Positions 15,105 through 23,372 of a DNA stretch of 47,477 nt are shown here, piece after piece. The notes under the pieces are model-generated. The model saw only the letters and a list, made by a program, of their open reading frames with translations, was not told the DNA's origin and did no database searches. A program made the translations under genes and the position numbers. Position 1 is the first letter of the stretch, and every line of letters starts with the position of its first letter. Origin of the DNA: an archaeon (GTDB lineage: Archaea; Asgardarchaeota; Thorarchaeia; Thorarchaeales; Thorarchaeaceae); contig JAJRWI010000003.1 in the NCBI GenBank assembly GCA_024276825.1, positions 1 to 47,477 of the forward strand, written 5' to 3'.

Positions 15105-16430
15105 ATGAGCCCAAAACATGACTCACCCAAAGACTTGAAGACCTTAATCAAGCAGACAAGGGCATTAGACCTGAAGTCTAGTGAGAGAGTTGCCATTTTC
15201 TCAGGACCCAGTCCCCAAGCAATCACTGCCACAGCAATTCTATGCCGTGCATTGCAGAGAAATGACATCTTGTTTCATGTGCGTTTTGTGGACATTGTGC
15301 CTGATCTGAGCCTGCTTTCCATATACATCAAACAAATCTCTGGTGACCAATTTGTAATGGTGGGCTGTGAGTTGTCGGGTCCTGTTGATATGGATGACAG
15401 GAAGTCACTTGTGCTTATCGGCTCTAGTCAGGGAGCTTCAGAGTATCCATCTGTTGGGACCACAATATGTGCCCCTGCATCTGCCTACGCTCTCGCCCAG
15501 ACCATCTCAGAAGTCAAGAGGGAGGACCTTCAATTGGCAGCCATTGGATCCATTATACGAGATCATTATGTCTCTGATGGTGCTTCTGCAGAGGTTGTGA
15601 AGCTAGCCGAGTCGGACAAGATTGTCGAGGAGAGGAAGGGGCTGAAGTTGTTCGGGACAAACTTCCTCCCACTCAATCAGGTGTTCAATCTGAGTATATA
15701 TCCATACATTCATGGTCTCAGTGGTAATCCGCAGGCATGTGAGAAGATACTTGACAAGGCGGACATTCCGCTTGGGAAAAGGACCAAGCCAATAACGAGT
15801 CTGAACACTAAGGAGGTCCAGAAACTCACTCAAGAGCTGATGCAGATTGACATGGCCAACAAGGTTTCTGTCATAAAGAGTATGCTGGGACGTGATTATA
15901 TCTTCAAGTTAGAGATGGGTACAAGCCCTCTGCTGTTCCTGTCAGGGATCATCCCCCTTTTCCATGCCTCATGGTGCAGGTGGGAGCTTGGAATGGCAAC
16001 AGCAACAATGTTGGGTGATAGGGCTCGCATGCTGGATGAGATTGTTTCCACCTATAAGAACCACAGTTACATGGTCATAATGGCAATGAAGCAGATTTAT
16101 GAGAACCATGCCACAGATACGGAGGATAGTGCATCATCAACCATATTCTGTCCCGATAAGCCAGTTCAAGGGATTTCACGTGTTGCCCTGCCAGATGTTG
16201 CACGCACACTTTACGAGGTCGGGTTGGTTTCGACAGATGTACCAATCATTCTTAACAGTGATGATGGTGCCTGTGTTTCATGGTCAGCCGACATGTACTC
16301 GTACTCATCTGCCCTAATTGAGTTAAGGAAGGCAGGGCTTAATCCCCGTTCTGCCACAGAACAGTCCATCATATTGTCAAATACAGTAAGAGATCCCAAG
16401 GACATACTATCACTACTGATGAGTTCGTAG
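15105..16430 (+). CDS. RecJ/DHH-superfamily protein lacking the DHH motif
   Basis: A 441-residue protein related to archaeal RecJ/GAN proteins. The family patch RKGLKLFGTNFLPL...YPYIHGLSGNPQACEKIL is clear, and the C-terminal part has a DHHA1-like region. The N-terminal half, where active enzymes carry the DHH metal-binding motifs, has no DHH (the region reads VMVGCELSGPVDMDDRKSLVLIGS). It is probably a non-catalytic, Cdc45-like structural paralog, possibly interacting with GINS; that is inference. ATG 15105 is chosen because upstream codons overlap S15. The context with S15 and Pcc1 is conserved. Confidence 0.8.
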   Translation: MSPKHDSPKDLKTLIKQTRALDLKSSERVAIFSGPSPQAITATAILCRALQRNDILFHVRFVDIVPDLSLLSIYIKQISGDQFVMVGCELSGPVDMDDRKSLVLIGSSQGASEYPSVGTTICAPASAYALAQTISEVKREDLQLAAIGSIIRDHYVSDGASAEVVKLAESDKIVEERKGLKLFGTNFLPLNQVFNLSIYPYIHGLSGNPQACEKILDKADIPLGKRTKPITSLNTKEVQKLTQELMQIDMANKVSVIKSMLGRDYIFKLEMGTSPLLFLSGIIPLFHASWCRWELGMATATMLGDRARMLDEIVSTYKNHSYMVIMAMKQIYENHATDTEDSASSTIFCPDKPVQGISRVALPDVARTLYEVGLVSTDVPIILNSDDGACVSWSADMYSYSSALIELRKAGLNPRSATEQSIILSNTVRDPKDILSLLMSS

Positions 16431-16441
16431 GAGATAGAGGC

Positions 16442-16684
16442 ATGCATTCTGCGTCAGTCAATATCAAGTTTGAGAGTAGTGAGATAGCCAATTATGTCTT
16501 CTCAGCAATCAACCCTGACAATGCCCCACTCCCTTCTGACCTTGAGATCACCTGTGCTGTAGAAGGCAACACCATGTTCATTCATATCAAGACAGGTCGT
16601 AGTATTCAGAGCCTGCAGAACACCATAGAGGACATCATGAGTGCAATCGATCTCTCACTGCGAACCATGATCTCAATCGGTTAG
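16442..16684 (+). CDS. pcc1: Pcc1, KEOPS dimerisation subunit
   Basis: An 80-residue protein with the Pcc1 pattern: alternating strand MHSASVNIKFESSEIANYVFSAI, then the NTMFIHIKTGRSIQSLQNTI middle and a final helix with DLSLRTM. It dimerises KEOPS through Kae1. It is the third KEOPS gene in the window, away from kae1-bud32, at the end of the S15 set. The stop is 2 nt from the convergent FAU-1 gene. Confidence 0.88.
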   Translation: MHSASVNIKFESSEIANYVFSAINPDNAPLPSDLEITCAVEGNTMFIHIKTGRSIQSLQNTIEDIMSAIDLSLRTMISIG

Positions 16685-16686
16685 AT

Positions 16687-18129
16687 TCACTTGGATGTGA
16701 ACTCCTCATAGACTGTCTTAGCAGTTTCTTTTGCATGCTCGGCCATCTCGGGAGTGATGAACCCCCGTTGGACTGCCCTCTTTAGCAGGTGTTGGTCGAT
16801 GATTCTGACCTCACCATTCACTGGCGCCACAACATCAATCTCAAGGTCGATGTACCTTATCTTGCTCGGGGCTGCACCGTTACTGGGGTAGATCTCAATC
16901 CCCGTGTTTATGTTGACATAGGTGCCCTTTAACTCTCCCTCTCGAGAGTAGTACTTTGTGACCAGCGTTTTGGCCCCGTGAATTGCCTCAGTCAATGCAT
17001 AGTCGCCCTCATCACTGGGCACATCCACATCATTCGGGTATTTCTTGGCAATCTTGAGCTTGCGTCTTGTATATCTGAACTGCCTTCTTAGCACCAGTCC
17101 TTGAGAGCTGGTTTCGATTACTCGCCCCCTGCCAAGCAACACCATGGCACCGTCAAGCTTCACATGCTCGATATTGATGGGGTCATTGACCCGGGGCATA
17201 TCTTGACTGACTACCTTCTCCAATTTGGAGGTGATGTATCTCTTATCACCCACCTTGTCCTCTATGACTAGTTCTGCAAAGTCAACGAGAGACGCATATC
17301 CTGCGCTTTTGTAGAAATGGTGATGATTGATAGTTGGTCTGATCTTTCCCCGCGTCTTGTCAAGTGCCTCTTTCACTTCAGCAGGAAACTCAATGTCTGC
17401 ATTGCTTGTCCCCTCAAAGAGGATTCCAACATGGTCAAGTTCGTCATACTTGGAGTGAATTCCCTGAGCTATGTCTAGGAGGTCCTCTACCTCATCACGT
17501 AGTTCCTCTTCAGTGAGTTTCTTGGCTGCTGTACGCCAGAGGACACCCCACTTCTCCATATGTTCACGTACCTTTTTACCAAGTTCCAGAAGGCTCTTTC
17601 GGGTTTCCTGACTCTTGATTTTTGTGCTGAGTCTTACTACTGGTTCGGGGAGCAGGACCACTGCGCGTCCAGGAATGGTTATGCTCGATGACAGCACGGG
17701 TGCTTTCTTCCCGTAGTCATGTGCTCTGACTTGAACCATGACATAGGACCCAAGTTTGAGTCCCTTCTCGGGGAGCACGCCAGTGATCTCACCGAGGTCC
17801 ACCTTCATGTACCCAGTCTTCTCGTCTCTACCAAGAATATAGCCCTTGTATATAGAGCTCTTAGCAACACGTGGAGTGCGAGTGATGACCCATCCAAGAC
17901 GACGACGCAATACATCGTTGAGCCTCTTTAGGACCGACTCATATGCAATCGCGACAATACCCTGTAGGTCGCTCCGGTCCCAGATATCAACATCAGGGAT
18001 GTCGTTTCTCACAGGAAGCCCGAACCTTCTTGCCACTTCTTGGGTGGGTTGTACAATCTCAAAGTGGTTTTGCAATAGTATTTGTGTGAGAGACTGTGAG
18101 TATATACCTCTAATTCTTGCCTTTATCAT
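16687..18129 (-). CDS. fau-1: FAU-1, RNase E/G-like AU-rich RNA-binding ribonuclease
   Basis: A 480-residue protein. The N-terminal ~200 residues form an S1/RNase E-like half (MIKARIRGIYSQSLTQIL; GEITGVLPEKGLKLGSYVMVQV), and the C-terminal part is a DUF402 domain with Lys/His/Asp sites such as NHHHFYKSAGY and YIDLEIDVV. FAU-1 proteins bind AU-rich RNA and are reported to process rRNA precursors. ATG 18129 is favoured over 18135 by family similarity. Monocistronic. Confidence 0.93.
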   Translation of the reverse strand: MIKARIRGIYSQSLTQILLQNHFEIVQPTQEVARRFGLPVRNDIPDVDIWDRSDLQGIVAIAYESVLKRLNDVLRRRLGWVITRTPRVAKSSIYKGYILGRDEKTGYMKVDLGEITGVLPEKGLKLGSYVMVQVRAHDYGKKAPVLSSSITIPGRAVVLLPEPVVRLSTKIKSQETRKSLLELGKKVREHMEKWGVLWRTAAKKLTEEELRDEVEDLLDIAQGIHSKYDELDHVGILFEGTSNADIEFPAEVKEALDKTRGKIRPTINHHHFYKSAGYASLVDFAELVIEDKVGDKRYITSKLEKVVSQDMPRVNDPINIEHVKLDGAMVLLGRGRVIETSSQGLVLRRQFRYTRRKLKIAKKYPNDVDVPSDEGDYALTEAIHGAKTLVTKYYSREGELKGTYVNINTGIEIYPSNGAAPSKIRYIDLEIDVVAPVNGEVRIIDQHLLKRAVQRGFITPEMAEHAKETAKTVYEEFTSK

Positions 18130-18210
18130 ATTCAAACACTAGCCCAAGGTTAAACATGAGCCTTCTGACTTCAGAAGGCACAACAAATATGCTCACCAAG
18201 TCCAAGACAT

Positions 18211-18504
18211 TCAATCACGTATTGGTTCAAGAAGACTTGATACATGCCATATCTTAGTCCTCGCGTGATTTGGACAGTTTGGGTCTTGACTTGGTTCGTC
18301 AATAATTGAGATAGCGTTCTGGGCTCTCACCGCAGGGGAGATTGACTCATCTTCCAACACGGCAATGGCCTCGTTCGCTGCACGTCTGATGTTTCTGGGG
18401 ACTGAAGAGTCCTCACTTATCTGCTTGAGCAAGTGTTTGCTCCGTTCAATTGCTTCTGCTGTTTCGGGGTCCAATGGACTCACCTCTGAATGGTCTTTGC
18501 GCAC
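18211..18504 (-). CDS. UPF0147 family protein
   Basis: A 97-residue, mostly helical protein with the UPF0147 core: [22 protein letters not shown] and then [25 protein letters not shown] residues, ending in [10 protein letters not shown]. It is widespread in archaea and of unknown function. GTG start at 18504; there is no in-frame ATG before the conserved part. It is slightly longer than usual at the N-terminus, so a later start is possible. Confidence 0.85.
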   Translation of the reverse strand: MRKDHSEVSPLDPETAEAIERSKHLLKQISEDSSVPRNIRRAANEAIAVLEDESISPAVRAQNAISIIDEPSQDPNCPNHARTKIWHVSSLLEPIRD

Positions 18505-18671
18505 GGATGAAGTGCGAGTTACAATTCACAATGGCTAAGCAATGACATAATAACGTTTTGTTCTGGATTATCAATATTGGAACAATAATCTTCAGCAGGG
18601 CCATTTTGCGTCCGAGTTGCGTTTACATAACATCTATTAATTTAGAAACTACTCACATTTATCTGATGATT

Positions 18672-19034
18672 ATGACCGATGCGGATGATGCAGCTATCAA
18701 ACGAATGGCTGATTTACTCCGTCGAGGTGCAACGATGCTTGCCCAAGCATGCCCCATTTGTGGAGCGCCTCTGTTGAAAGTGGATGAGGACATCTATTGT
18801 GCGTCTTGTGACAGGAGATTCGTCACTCAGCAGGAGGAGGATGCCACGCACAGATCATCACATGATAAAGTGAACCTTCCAAGACTGAGGTCCGCAATTG
18901 TGTCAAAACTGGATCATCTTGGCGCCACAATCAATGAGCTGACTGACCTGAATGAACTGGAGAAGACAATAGGGATAGTCATTCAGTTTCTAAAGGCTCT
19001 TGAACTGATTGACGGTCATGGTAATGAGAGATGA
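18672..19034 (+). CDS. Sjogren/scleroderma autoantigen 1 (p27)-like zinc-ribbon protein
   Basis: A 120-residue protein. The N-terminal AIKRMADLLRRGATMLAQACPICGAPL and the second knuckle IYCASCDRRF form the CPxC/CxxC zinc ribbon typical of the archaeal autoantigen p27 family; the rest is helical. Function unknown. ATG 18672 is chosen because the family begins just before the helix; longer upstream codons are hydrophobic and unlikely. It lies divergently from UPF0147. Confidence 0.85.
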   Translation: MTDADDAAIKRMADLLRRGATMLAQACPICGAPLLKVDEDIYCASCDRRFVTQQEEDATHRSSHDKVNLPRLRSAIVSKLDHLGATINELTDLNELEKTIGIVIQFLKALELIDGHGNER

Positions 19035-19084
19035 CTGGTGGCCATCATCATTGGAGGATGACCACGGATCCAGATTTTACGATT

Positions 19085-19732
19085 TCAAGTGCTACTGCTT
19101 GTGCCTCTACGGAGTCTAGCTCGTCTTGCCTTGACCTCTTCTGGTCCCTTCAGCACCTTGCTCTTCCTGATCTCGCATTGTCTAATGGGCACTATCCTTT
19201 TGACCTTCTCAAATACTTCTGATGCCAAGTCGCCCAGAATGACCTTTTGAACCAGCTCGTTGAATGTGTGCCTCTTTGCATGCGCTCTGATCACTTTCTC
19301 AATCTCTTTGCGCACTGCATGCTCTTGGCTTGTCTTTGAGCGTGATGTTGTGAACACTATTACTGAGATTCTCATGAGGTAGTCGTCCTTGGTCAGAATT
19401 GGACCGATCCAGTCGATTCGTGATGTGCCTCTTCGTACTAGGCCCCTGAGGTAGTCAGAACTCCATTCATGTCCATGAAACACTGTGTGCGCCTGCTGAC
19501 CCACAACCTCTGTTATCTTGAATCTGATCTTGACGTGAATCTGATCGAAATTTCCAGTCAGGTCATACAATGTCGGTTGTACAGTGCGCCCAATCAGCAG
19601 CTCCGGGTCACTGGCGGGAGTATCTCCTATCACCTTGTTATCAAAATAGTCTGGTGCAAGAATCTGGTACCAGACCTTCTCTCGCCACTTGTCTCTTGTC
19701 CTTGCTGCTGCTTGTCTACTCTTTGAGGACAT
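19085..19732 (-). CDS. rps3ae: Ribosomal protein S3Ae (eS1)
   Basis: A 215-residue protein. It starts MSSKSRQAAARTRDKWREK, followed by family motifs VWYQILAPDYFDNKVIGDTPASDPE, GRTVQPTLYDLTG and a C-terminal basic stretch. A small-subunit platform protein. ATG 19732 is chosen because the family begins there; the upstream in-frame extension does not resemble S3Ae. Its operon partner in many archaea, pcc1, is nearby but in the other direction. Confidence 0.95.
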   Translation of the reverse strand: MSSKSRQAAARTRDKWREKVWYQILAPDYFDNKVIGDTPASDPELLIGRTVQPTLYDLTGNFDQIHVKIRFKITEVVGQQAHTVFHGHEWSSDYLRGLVRRGTSRIDWIGPILTKDDYLMRISVIVFTTSRSKTSQEHAVRKEIEKVIRAHAKRHTFNELVQKVILGDLASEVFEKVKRIVPIRQCEIRKSKVLKGPEEVKARRARLRRGTSSST

Positions 19733-19920
19733 TTGCTTATCACGCTCACACTGGACCTGATCGGTCTTGGTTTGAGAACTCCGTCCATCAAATATGGTGA
19801 TGAACCAGTCGAACCTCATTTGAGTCTAATAAAAACATTGTGTCATGGAGAAATATTGCAGTTCATAGTGACAAACTAGATATTGCAATCCGGTGTAAGA
19901 AACCAACGGAGTTAACAAAA

Positions 19921-20055
19921 ATGCCCGAGAACAACTGTCCTCACTGTGGATACGAAGATATCGCACTGGTGAAGAAGGAACTGATTGGTCCAGGGAAGTT
20001 CAGACGCTACTTTCGATGCCCTCGATGTAGTCACACATGGAAGACTAAGGACTGA
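19921..20055 (+). CDS. 44-residue TFIIS-like zinc-ribbon microprotein
   Basis: MPENNCPHCGYEDIALVKK, then YFRCPRCSHTWKTKD: one zinc ribbon with CPHC-x23-CPRC, shaped like the C-terminal ribbon of TFS but without its catalytic DE pair. A tiny nucleic-acid-binding or polymerase-interacting protein is plausible. ATG 19921 lies just before the ribbon. Similar single-ribbon proteins are common in archaea. Confidence 0.6.
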   Translation: MPENNCPHCGYEDIALVKKELIGPGKFRRYFRCPRCSHTWKTKD

Positions 20056-20152
20056 CTTGTTAACGCCAAAACTATTAAAATTCTAACCATCTGCATTTTT
20101 TTGCGTTGAAACAATGCTTTGTCATTAGGCGGAGGTTGCCGAGCCTGGTCAA

Positions 20153-20174
20153 TAGCGTGTCTAACGCTGGCTAC
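20153..20174 (+). other. tRNA-Leu D-loop intron, 22 nt
   Basis: It interrupts the D-loop after GGTCAA. The hairpin AGCGT/ACGCT has a 5-nt loop. The central pairs GGTC (20147-20150) with GGCT (20169-20172) include two G-T wobbles. Bulges are AAT and ACA. Cutting at the usual bulge positions gives GGTCAA|AGGCGC, the canonical D-loop. Confidence 0.78.
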
Positions 20175-20187
20175 AGGCGCAGGACTT

Positions 20188-20216
20188 TGTTCCACAGGCT
20201 TCTGTGGGGCGTCCAA
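20188..20216 (+). other. tRNA-Leu anticodon-loop intron, 29 nt
   Basis: The central helix is GGAC (20182-20185) with GTCC (20211-20214). Bulges are TTT (20186-20188) and AAA (20215-20217). A 9-bp inner helix (20189-20197 with 20202-20210, two G-T pairs) closes on GCTT. Canonical cuts give loop CTTAGGA with anticodon UAG. The break lies between positions 34 and 35, inside the anticodon, instead of the common 37/38. Confidence 0.78.
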
Positions 20217-20319
20217 AGGATCCTGTCTCGTAGGAGTTCGCGAGTTCAAATCTCGCCCTCCGCACCACTCCTTTTACCAGAAAGACTCAATACAAAAGAC
20301 CACTCTGAATGTTGCTGTG

Positions 20320-20667
20320 ATGCCAATGAAGGTTTTATTCCTTGCAACAGATAAGAACAAGATGCAGCTCATGCACCTACTCCTCAATGCCATTCATGCA
20401 CATGAGGCAGGGAATGATGTTACAGTGGTACTCGAGTGCGCATCAACAAGACTCCTCATCGGTCTTGCAGACCAGTCTATAAAGCTGCCACTCTTCAACA
20501 AGGCATTAGAACTTGGAATAATCGATCATGCATGTAAGGCCTGCACGACTAGCTTCTCTGCTGTTGAAGCTGCTAAAAAACTTGAAGTGCCTCTTAAAGG
20601 ACCATTGCATGGTCACACCAACCTTCTAGAGTTCATGAGTGCTGAGTATTGGGTAGTCACATTCTGA
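20320..20667 (+). CDS. DsrE-family-like protein
   Basis: A 115-residue protein. The N-terminal strand-loop-helix MKVLFLATDKNKMQLMHLLLNA, GNDVTVVLECASTRLL and the later HACKACTTSFSAVEAAKKLEVPL match the DsrE/DsrF-like fold. Cys at CKAC is in a position where some members carry persulfide. DsrE proteins take part in sulfur transfer, but many archaeal members are uncharacterised. Start at 20320 or 20326 (both ATG). It lies between the two intron-bearing tRNA genes. Confidence 0.65.
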   Translation: MPMKVLFLATDKNKMQLMHLLLNAIHAHEAGNDVTVVLECASTRLLIGLADQSIKLPLFNKALELGIIDHACKACTTSFSAVEAAKKLEVPLKGPLHGHTNLLEFMSAEYWVVTF

Positions 20668-20747
20668 CCTCAGCATTAAGGTTATATCAGGGGGTCGTTT
20701 GAACCAGAATGCCGGGGTGTCCGAGCGGCTAAGGAGGCGGTCTCGAA

Positions 20748-20764
20748 ACCCTCTAAGGCGACAT
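20748..20764 (+). other. tRNA-Ser anticodon-loop intron, 17 nt
   Basis: At the usual archaeal 37/38 position. The central helix is TCG with CGA (three of four pairs), with bulges AAA and ATA; the inner helix is short. Cuts leave CTCGAA|A, a normal loop. Confidence 0.72.
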
Positions 20765-20794
20765 AACCGCTACCTTCGGGTGCATGGGTTCGAA

Positions 20795-20823
20795 AGATTC
20801 CAAGTATTTTGGGATGCCGAGAG
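20795..20823 (+). other. tRNA-Ser T-loop intron, 29 nt, strict bulge-helix-bulge
   Basis: The exon helix ATGGG/CCCAT (the T stem itself) abuts the central helix TTCG (20789-20792) with CGAG (20818-20821). Bulges are AAA (20793-20795) and AGT (20822-20824). The inner helix ATTCCAA/TTGGGAT closes on GTATT. Cutting at the usual positions rebuilds TTCGAAT, the standard T loop. Confidence 0.85.
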
Positions 20824-20844
20824 TCCCATCCCCGGCGCCATATG

Positions 20845-22227
20845 TCATTTCTTGCAGTTCTCAAGAGCTTGCAGCATCAGGTTTCTTGCCAAGTGTTCGA
20901 GTTTATCCAAAGTTTCCTTGGTCCGTGCACCAATATAGACACGAGCTTTTGGCTCTGTCCCAGATACTCTCACAAGAACGTATGACCCATCATTCCGTTC
21001 AACCCTAACACCATCACTGTCAATGATTCTCTCAATACCAGTAATAGACTCAACAAGCCTTGTCTTGATTGTGGAGATAAAGCACTGTTTCAACTCATCG
21101 GGACATGGCATGAAGTCTCTGAGCATGGGGTACTCAGGGATGGAACTCATGAGCTTTTTACAACTGCCGTCCCCCTCTTCAACCATCATTTGAGAGAATC
21201 GAGCTGCACCAGCAATACCGTCCATCCAGCCACCGAGATCTGTGAATATGGGCTTCCATGGTTCTGATGCGAACACAATCTCATGGGCATCGTCCTCTAC
21301 TAGGAACTCCTGAAGTGATCCAAGCGGGGCCCTGACGACTTCACCACCCTCCTTTCTGACAACCTCGTCAATCACACTTGAGGTGTCAATTGAAACCACT
21401 ACTCGCCCGCCACCTCTTCTCCGCACCTCATCTCTTGCAAACAGAGCGATAACCCTGTTCTGATCGATAAAGTTGCCATCCTCGTCAATGACTGCCAGTC
21501 TGTCACCATCGCCATCATGACACAGTGCCACTGCGTAATCCGAGTCATTGATGACAGACATGGTCTTCGTCAGGTTCCGTGGCGATGGCTCTGCGGGTCT
21601 TCCTGGAAAGTGCCCATCAAGGTGGGAGTTGATAGTGGTTACATCAAATCCAAGTTCTCTCATCAGATGTGGTGTGTAGTTAGTGGCTGCGCCATTGGCG
21701 AGATCTAGGAGTATCTTGACATTCTTCCCCAGTCCGCCCCTCTCATTAATGAACTTCTTTACCAGATTCAGATAGGGGTTTCTGAAGTTGTTCTTGTGAA
21801 CTACACCTATGTCTTGCCATTCCGCCCTTGTGAATGACTTGTTGGCAACGGCCTCCTCTATCTCAACCTCCTCGGAACGAATGAATTCCCTGCCTGCCCT
21901 GAAGAACTTGAAGCCGTTGTCACCTGGGGGATTATGGCTTGCGGTTATGATCACTGATGCAGAGATGACCCCCATGGCACTGAATGCCCCCACAGTTGGC
22001 ATGGGAGCAATTCCAAGATCTATGACATCAACACCTGTAGATATCACTCCAGCCATAAACGCGTTCTTGAGCATGATGTTGGAGGTCCTTGCGTCCGTTC
22101 CCACACCCACTTGACCCTCACCATGTAGATGTGTTCCCAGTGCTCTTCCAAGGCTCAGAGCAAGATCAACTGTGACTCTTTCTGAGATCTTACCCCTTAT
22201 TCCCGATGTCCCAAACAACTTTGCCAT
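20845..22227 (-). CDS. glmM: Phosphohexomutase (phosphoglucosamine/phosphomannomutase)
   Basis: A 460-residue alpha-D-phosphohexomutase. The catalytic phosphoserine is in ITASHNPPGDNGFKF (about 94-108), the Mg site is DGDGDR (about 239-244), and the C-terminal phosphate-binding loop is VRVSGTEPKARVYI. It interconverts the 1- and 6-phosphates of glucosamine or mannose for cell-surface sugars. Members are hard to tell apart, so glmM is tentative. ATG 22227 is followed 11 nt downstream by the AbrB-PhoU gene stop, so co-transcription is likely. Confidence 0.92.
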   Translation of the reverse strand: MAKLFGTSGIRGKISERVTVDLALSLGRALGTHLHGEGQVGVGTDARTSNIMLKNAFMAGVISTGVDVIDLGIAPMPTVGAFSAMGVISASVIITASHNPPGDNGFKFFRAGREFIRSEEVEIEEAVANKSFTRAEWQDIGVVHKNNFRNPYLNLVKKFINERGGLGKNVKILLDLANGAATNYTPHLMRELGFDVTTINSHLDGHFPGRPAEPSPRNLTKTMSVINDSDYAVALCHDGDGDRLAVIDEDGNFIDQNRVIALFARDEVRRRGGGRVVVSIDTSSVIDEVVRKEGGEVVRAPLGSLQEFLVEDDAHEIVFASEPWKPIFTDLGGWMDGIAGAARFSQMMVEEGDGSCKKLMSSIPEYPMLRDFMPCPDELKQCFISTIKTRLVESITGIERIIDSDGVRVERNDGSYVLVRVSGTEPKARVYIGARTKETLDKLEHLARNLMLQALENCKK

Positions 22228-22238
22228 AGAGATATCAC

Positions 22239-23222
22239 CTAGTCTTGTGGTAGTCCAAGGTCTACGATGTCCTTCGCTGCCTCGCCAATCCTGAGCAGAC
22301 AGTCTACGACATAAAGATGCGTCTGTGTGTCCTCACTGGGATTCGTGATTAAGTGTTGCCTAAGAGATGCGGTTTCTTTGATAAGGGTCTTCTCTGCCCT
22401 GATGACCCATGAGACCTTTTCGGTGTCAAACTTAAACAGGTTAATGACAGAGATATTGAACATCTCCTTGACCTTTTCGGCAATTGGCCCTATCTTCTTG
22501 ACTAATTTCTTGTCAAGAACCCCCTGTGTTCTTGATGCAATCTCAACTGCAAGGTCTGCAATCCGCTCGATATACTGAGATGCCAGCCTTAGGTCCAACG
22601 CCTCGACAGGGTTGATTCCCATCTCTTCTGCCATTCGTGGATATTGGATTGCTGATCTTAACTCTCGAACTATCAGAAAGAACAGCCTGTCAACATCCTC
22701 GTCCCTCTCAATCACGGCCTCTGCGCTCTTCGGGTCCCCCTCAAAATATGCAATGATGGCATCATTCAACATCCTTGAGGCAATCAGGTTGACTCGTTTT
22801 ATTGCCTTACGAACGGGTAGGGTAGTGGGGTCAACAAGGCACTGAATCACAATCTGATAGTCATCCTCTTCAGTGACCTCCAAAGCAACGAACCTCTTGA
22901 TTATCTCCTTCAGCCGCAAACGCTGTTCATTTGTGATTGGTTCCTCACTCACTATCCTGATCTCATCAAACCCAAGCAGATACTTGCTGGTTATTATCCA
23001 TCGGAGGTTGTCTTGCATCTGTGCAGTGGTCTTCTTTGTCGTACTGACCTTTTGCACCCTAGGATCGATTATCAAGCATCCGTCCTCACGCTCCGCTACA
23101 ACAACGGGGTCACCCTTCTCAAGTCCGTGCCGTTCGACCCATTTTTTCGGAAGTATCACAAGGAATGAACTCCCATTCTTACCGCCTGTTTGCTGAAGCT
23201 TTCTAATACTGACCAAGTACAT
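22239..23222 (-). CDS. AbrB-PhoU phosphate-signalling regulator
   Basis: A 327-residue fusion: an N-terminal SpoVT/AbrB-type DNA-binding domain (SIRKLQQTGGKNGSSFLVILPKKWVERHGLEKGDPV, residues ~5-45) and C-terminal PhoU-type helical bundles (from about 130). Archaeal proteins of this design regulate phosphate uptake. ATG 23222 is preferred; GTG at 23228 is possible. A perfect inverted repeat 24 nt upstream (23246-23269) may be an operator for its own control. It leads an operon with the phosphohexomutase gene. Confidence 0.88.
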   Translation of the reverse strand: MYLVSIRKLQQTGGKNGSSFLVILPKKWVERHGLEKGDPVVVAEREDGCLIIDPRVQKVSTTKKTTAQMQDNLRWIITSKYLLGFDEIRIVSEEPITNEQRLRLKEIIKRFVALEVTEEDDYQIVIQCLVDPTTLPVRKAIKRVNLIASRMLNDAIIAYFEGDPKSAEAVIERDEDVDRLFFLIVRELRSAIQYPRMAEEMGINPVEALDLRLASQYIERIADLAVEIASRTQGVLDKKLVKKIGPIAEKVKEMFNISVINLFKFDTEKVSWVIRAEKTLIKETASLRQHLITNPSEDTQTHLYVVDCLLRIGEAAKDIVDLGLPQD

Positions 23223-23245
23223 AACCACCCAAATGGCGCCTTTTA

Positions 23246-23269
23246 GATGGTAATCATACAGTTACCATC
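23246..23269. promoter_or_regulatory. Inverted repeat upstream of the AbrB-PhoU gene
   Basis: GATGGTAA (23246-23253) and TTACCATC (23262-23269), 8 nt apart, exact reverse complements. Another ATGGTA lies at about 23326. Its position 24-47 nt before the AbrB-PhoU start fits a dimer-bound operator overlapping the core promoter. Confidence 0.6.
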
Positions 23270-23372
23270 ACTATGGAGTCTTGAGAGAATGTGGATACAA
23301 ATCACTATTGAATTCTTGCATTCAGATGGTAGATGTTAAAACTGGAACTGTATAATTCATCCTGATGAACTC

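Larger units (their letters stand above)
20129..20267 (+). tRNA. tRNA-Leu (UAG), class II, with two introns, CCA encoded
   Basis: Acceptor GCGGAGG (20129-20135) pairs with CCTCCGC (20257-20263), followed by A73 and encoded CCA. The T arm is GCGAG-TTCAAAT-CTCGC. There is a long variable arm (about 20226-20239). Removing 20153-20174 and 20188-20216 gives a normal class II molecule: D arm GCC/GGC, anticodon stem CAGGA/TCCTG, loop CTTAGGA with anticodon UAG. A73 and the long variable arm fit Leu. Without removal neither D nor anticodon loop is normal. Confidence 0.93.
20711..20840 (+). tRNA. tRNA-Ser (CGA), class II, with two introns, CCA encoded
   Basis: Acceptor GCCGGGG (20711-20717) pairs with CCCCGGC (20830-20836), followed by G73 and encoded CCA. 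Removing 20748-20764 and 20795-20823 gives anticodon stem GCGGT/ACCGC with loop CTCGAAA (anticodon CGA), a variable arm TACC-TTCG-GGTG and a T arm ATGGG-TTCGAAT-CCCAT. G73 and the long variable arm fit Ser. It ends 5 nt before the convergent phosphohexomutase stop. Confidence 0.94.
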
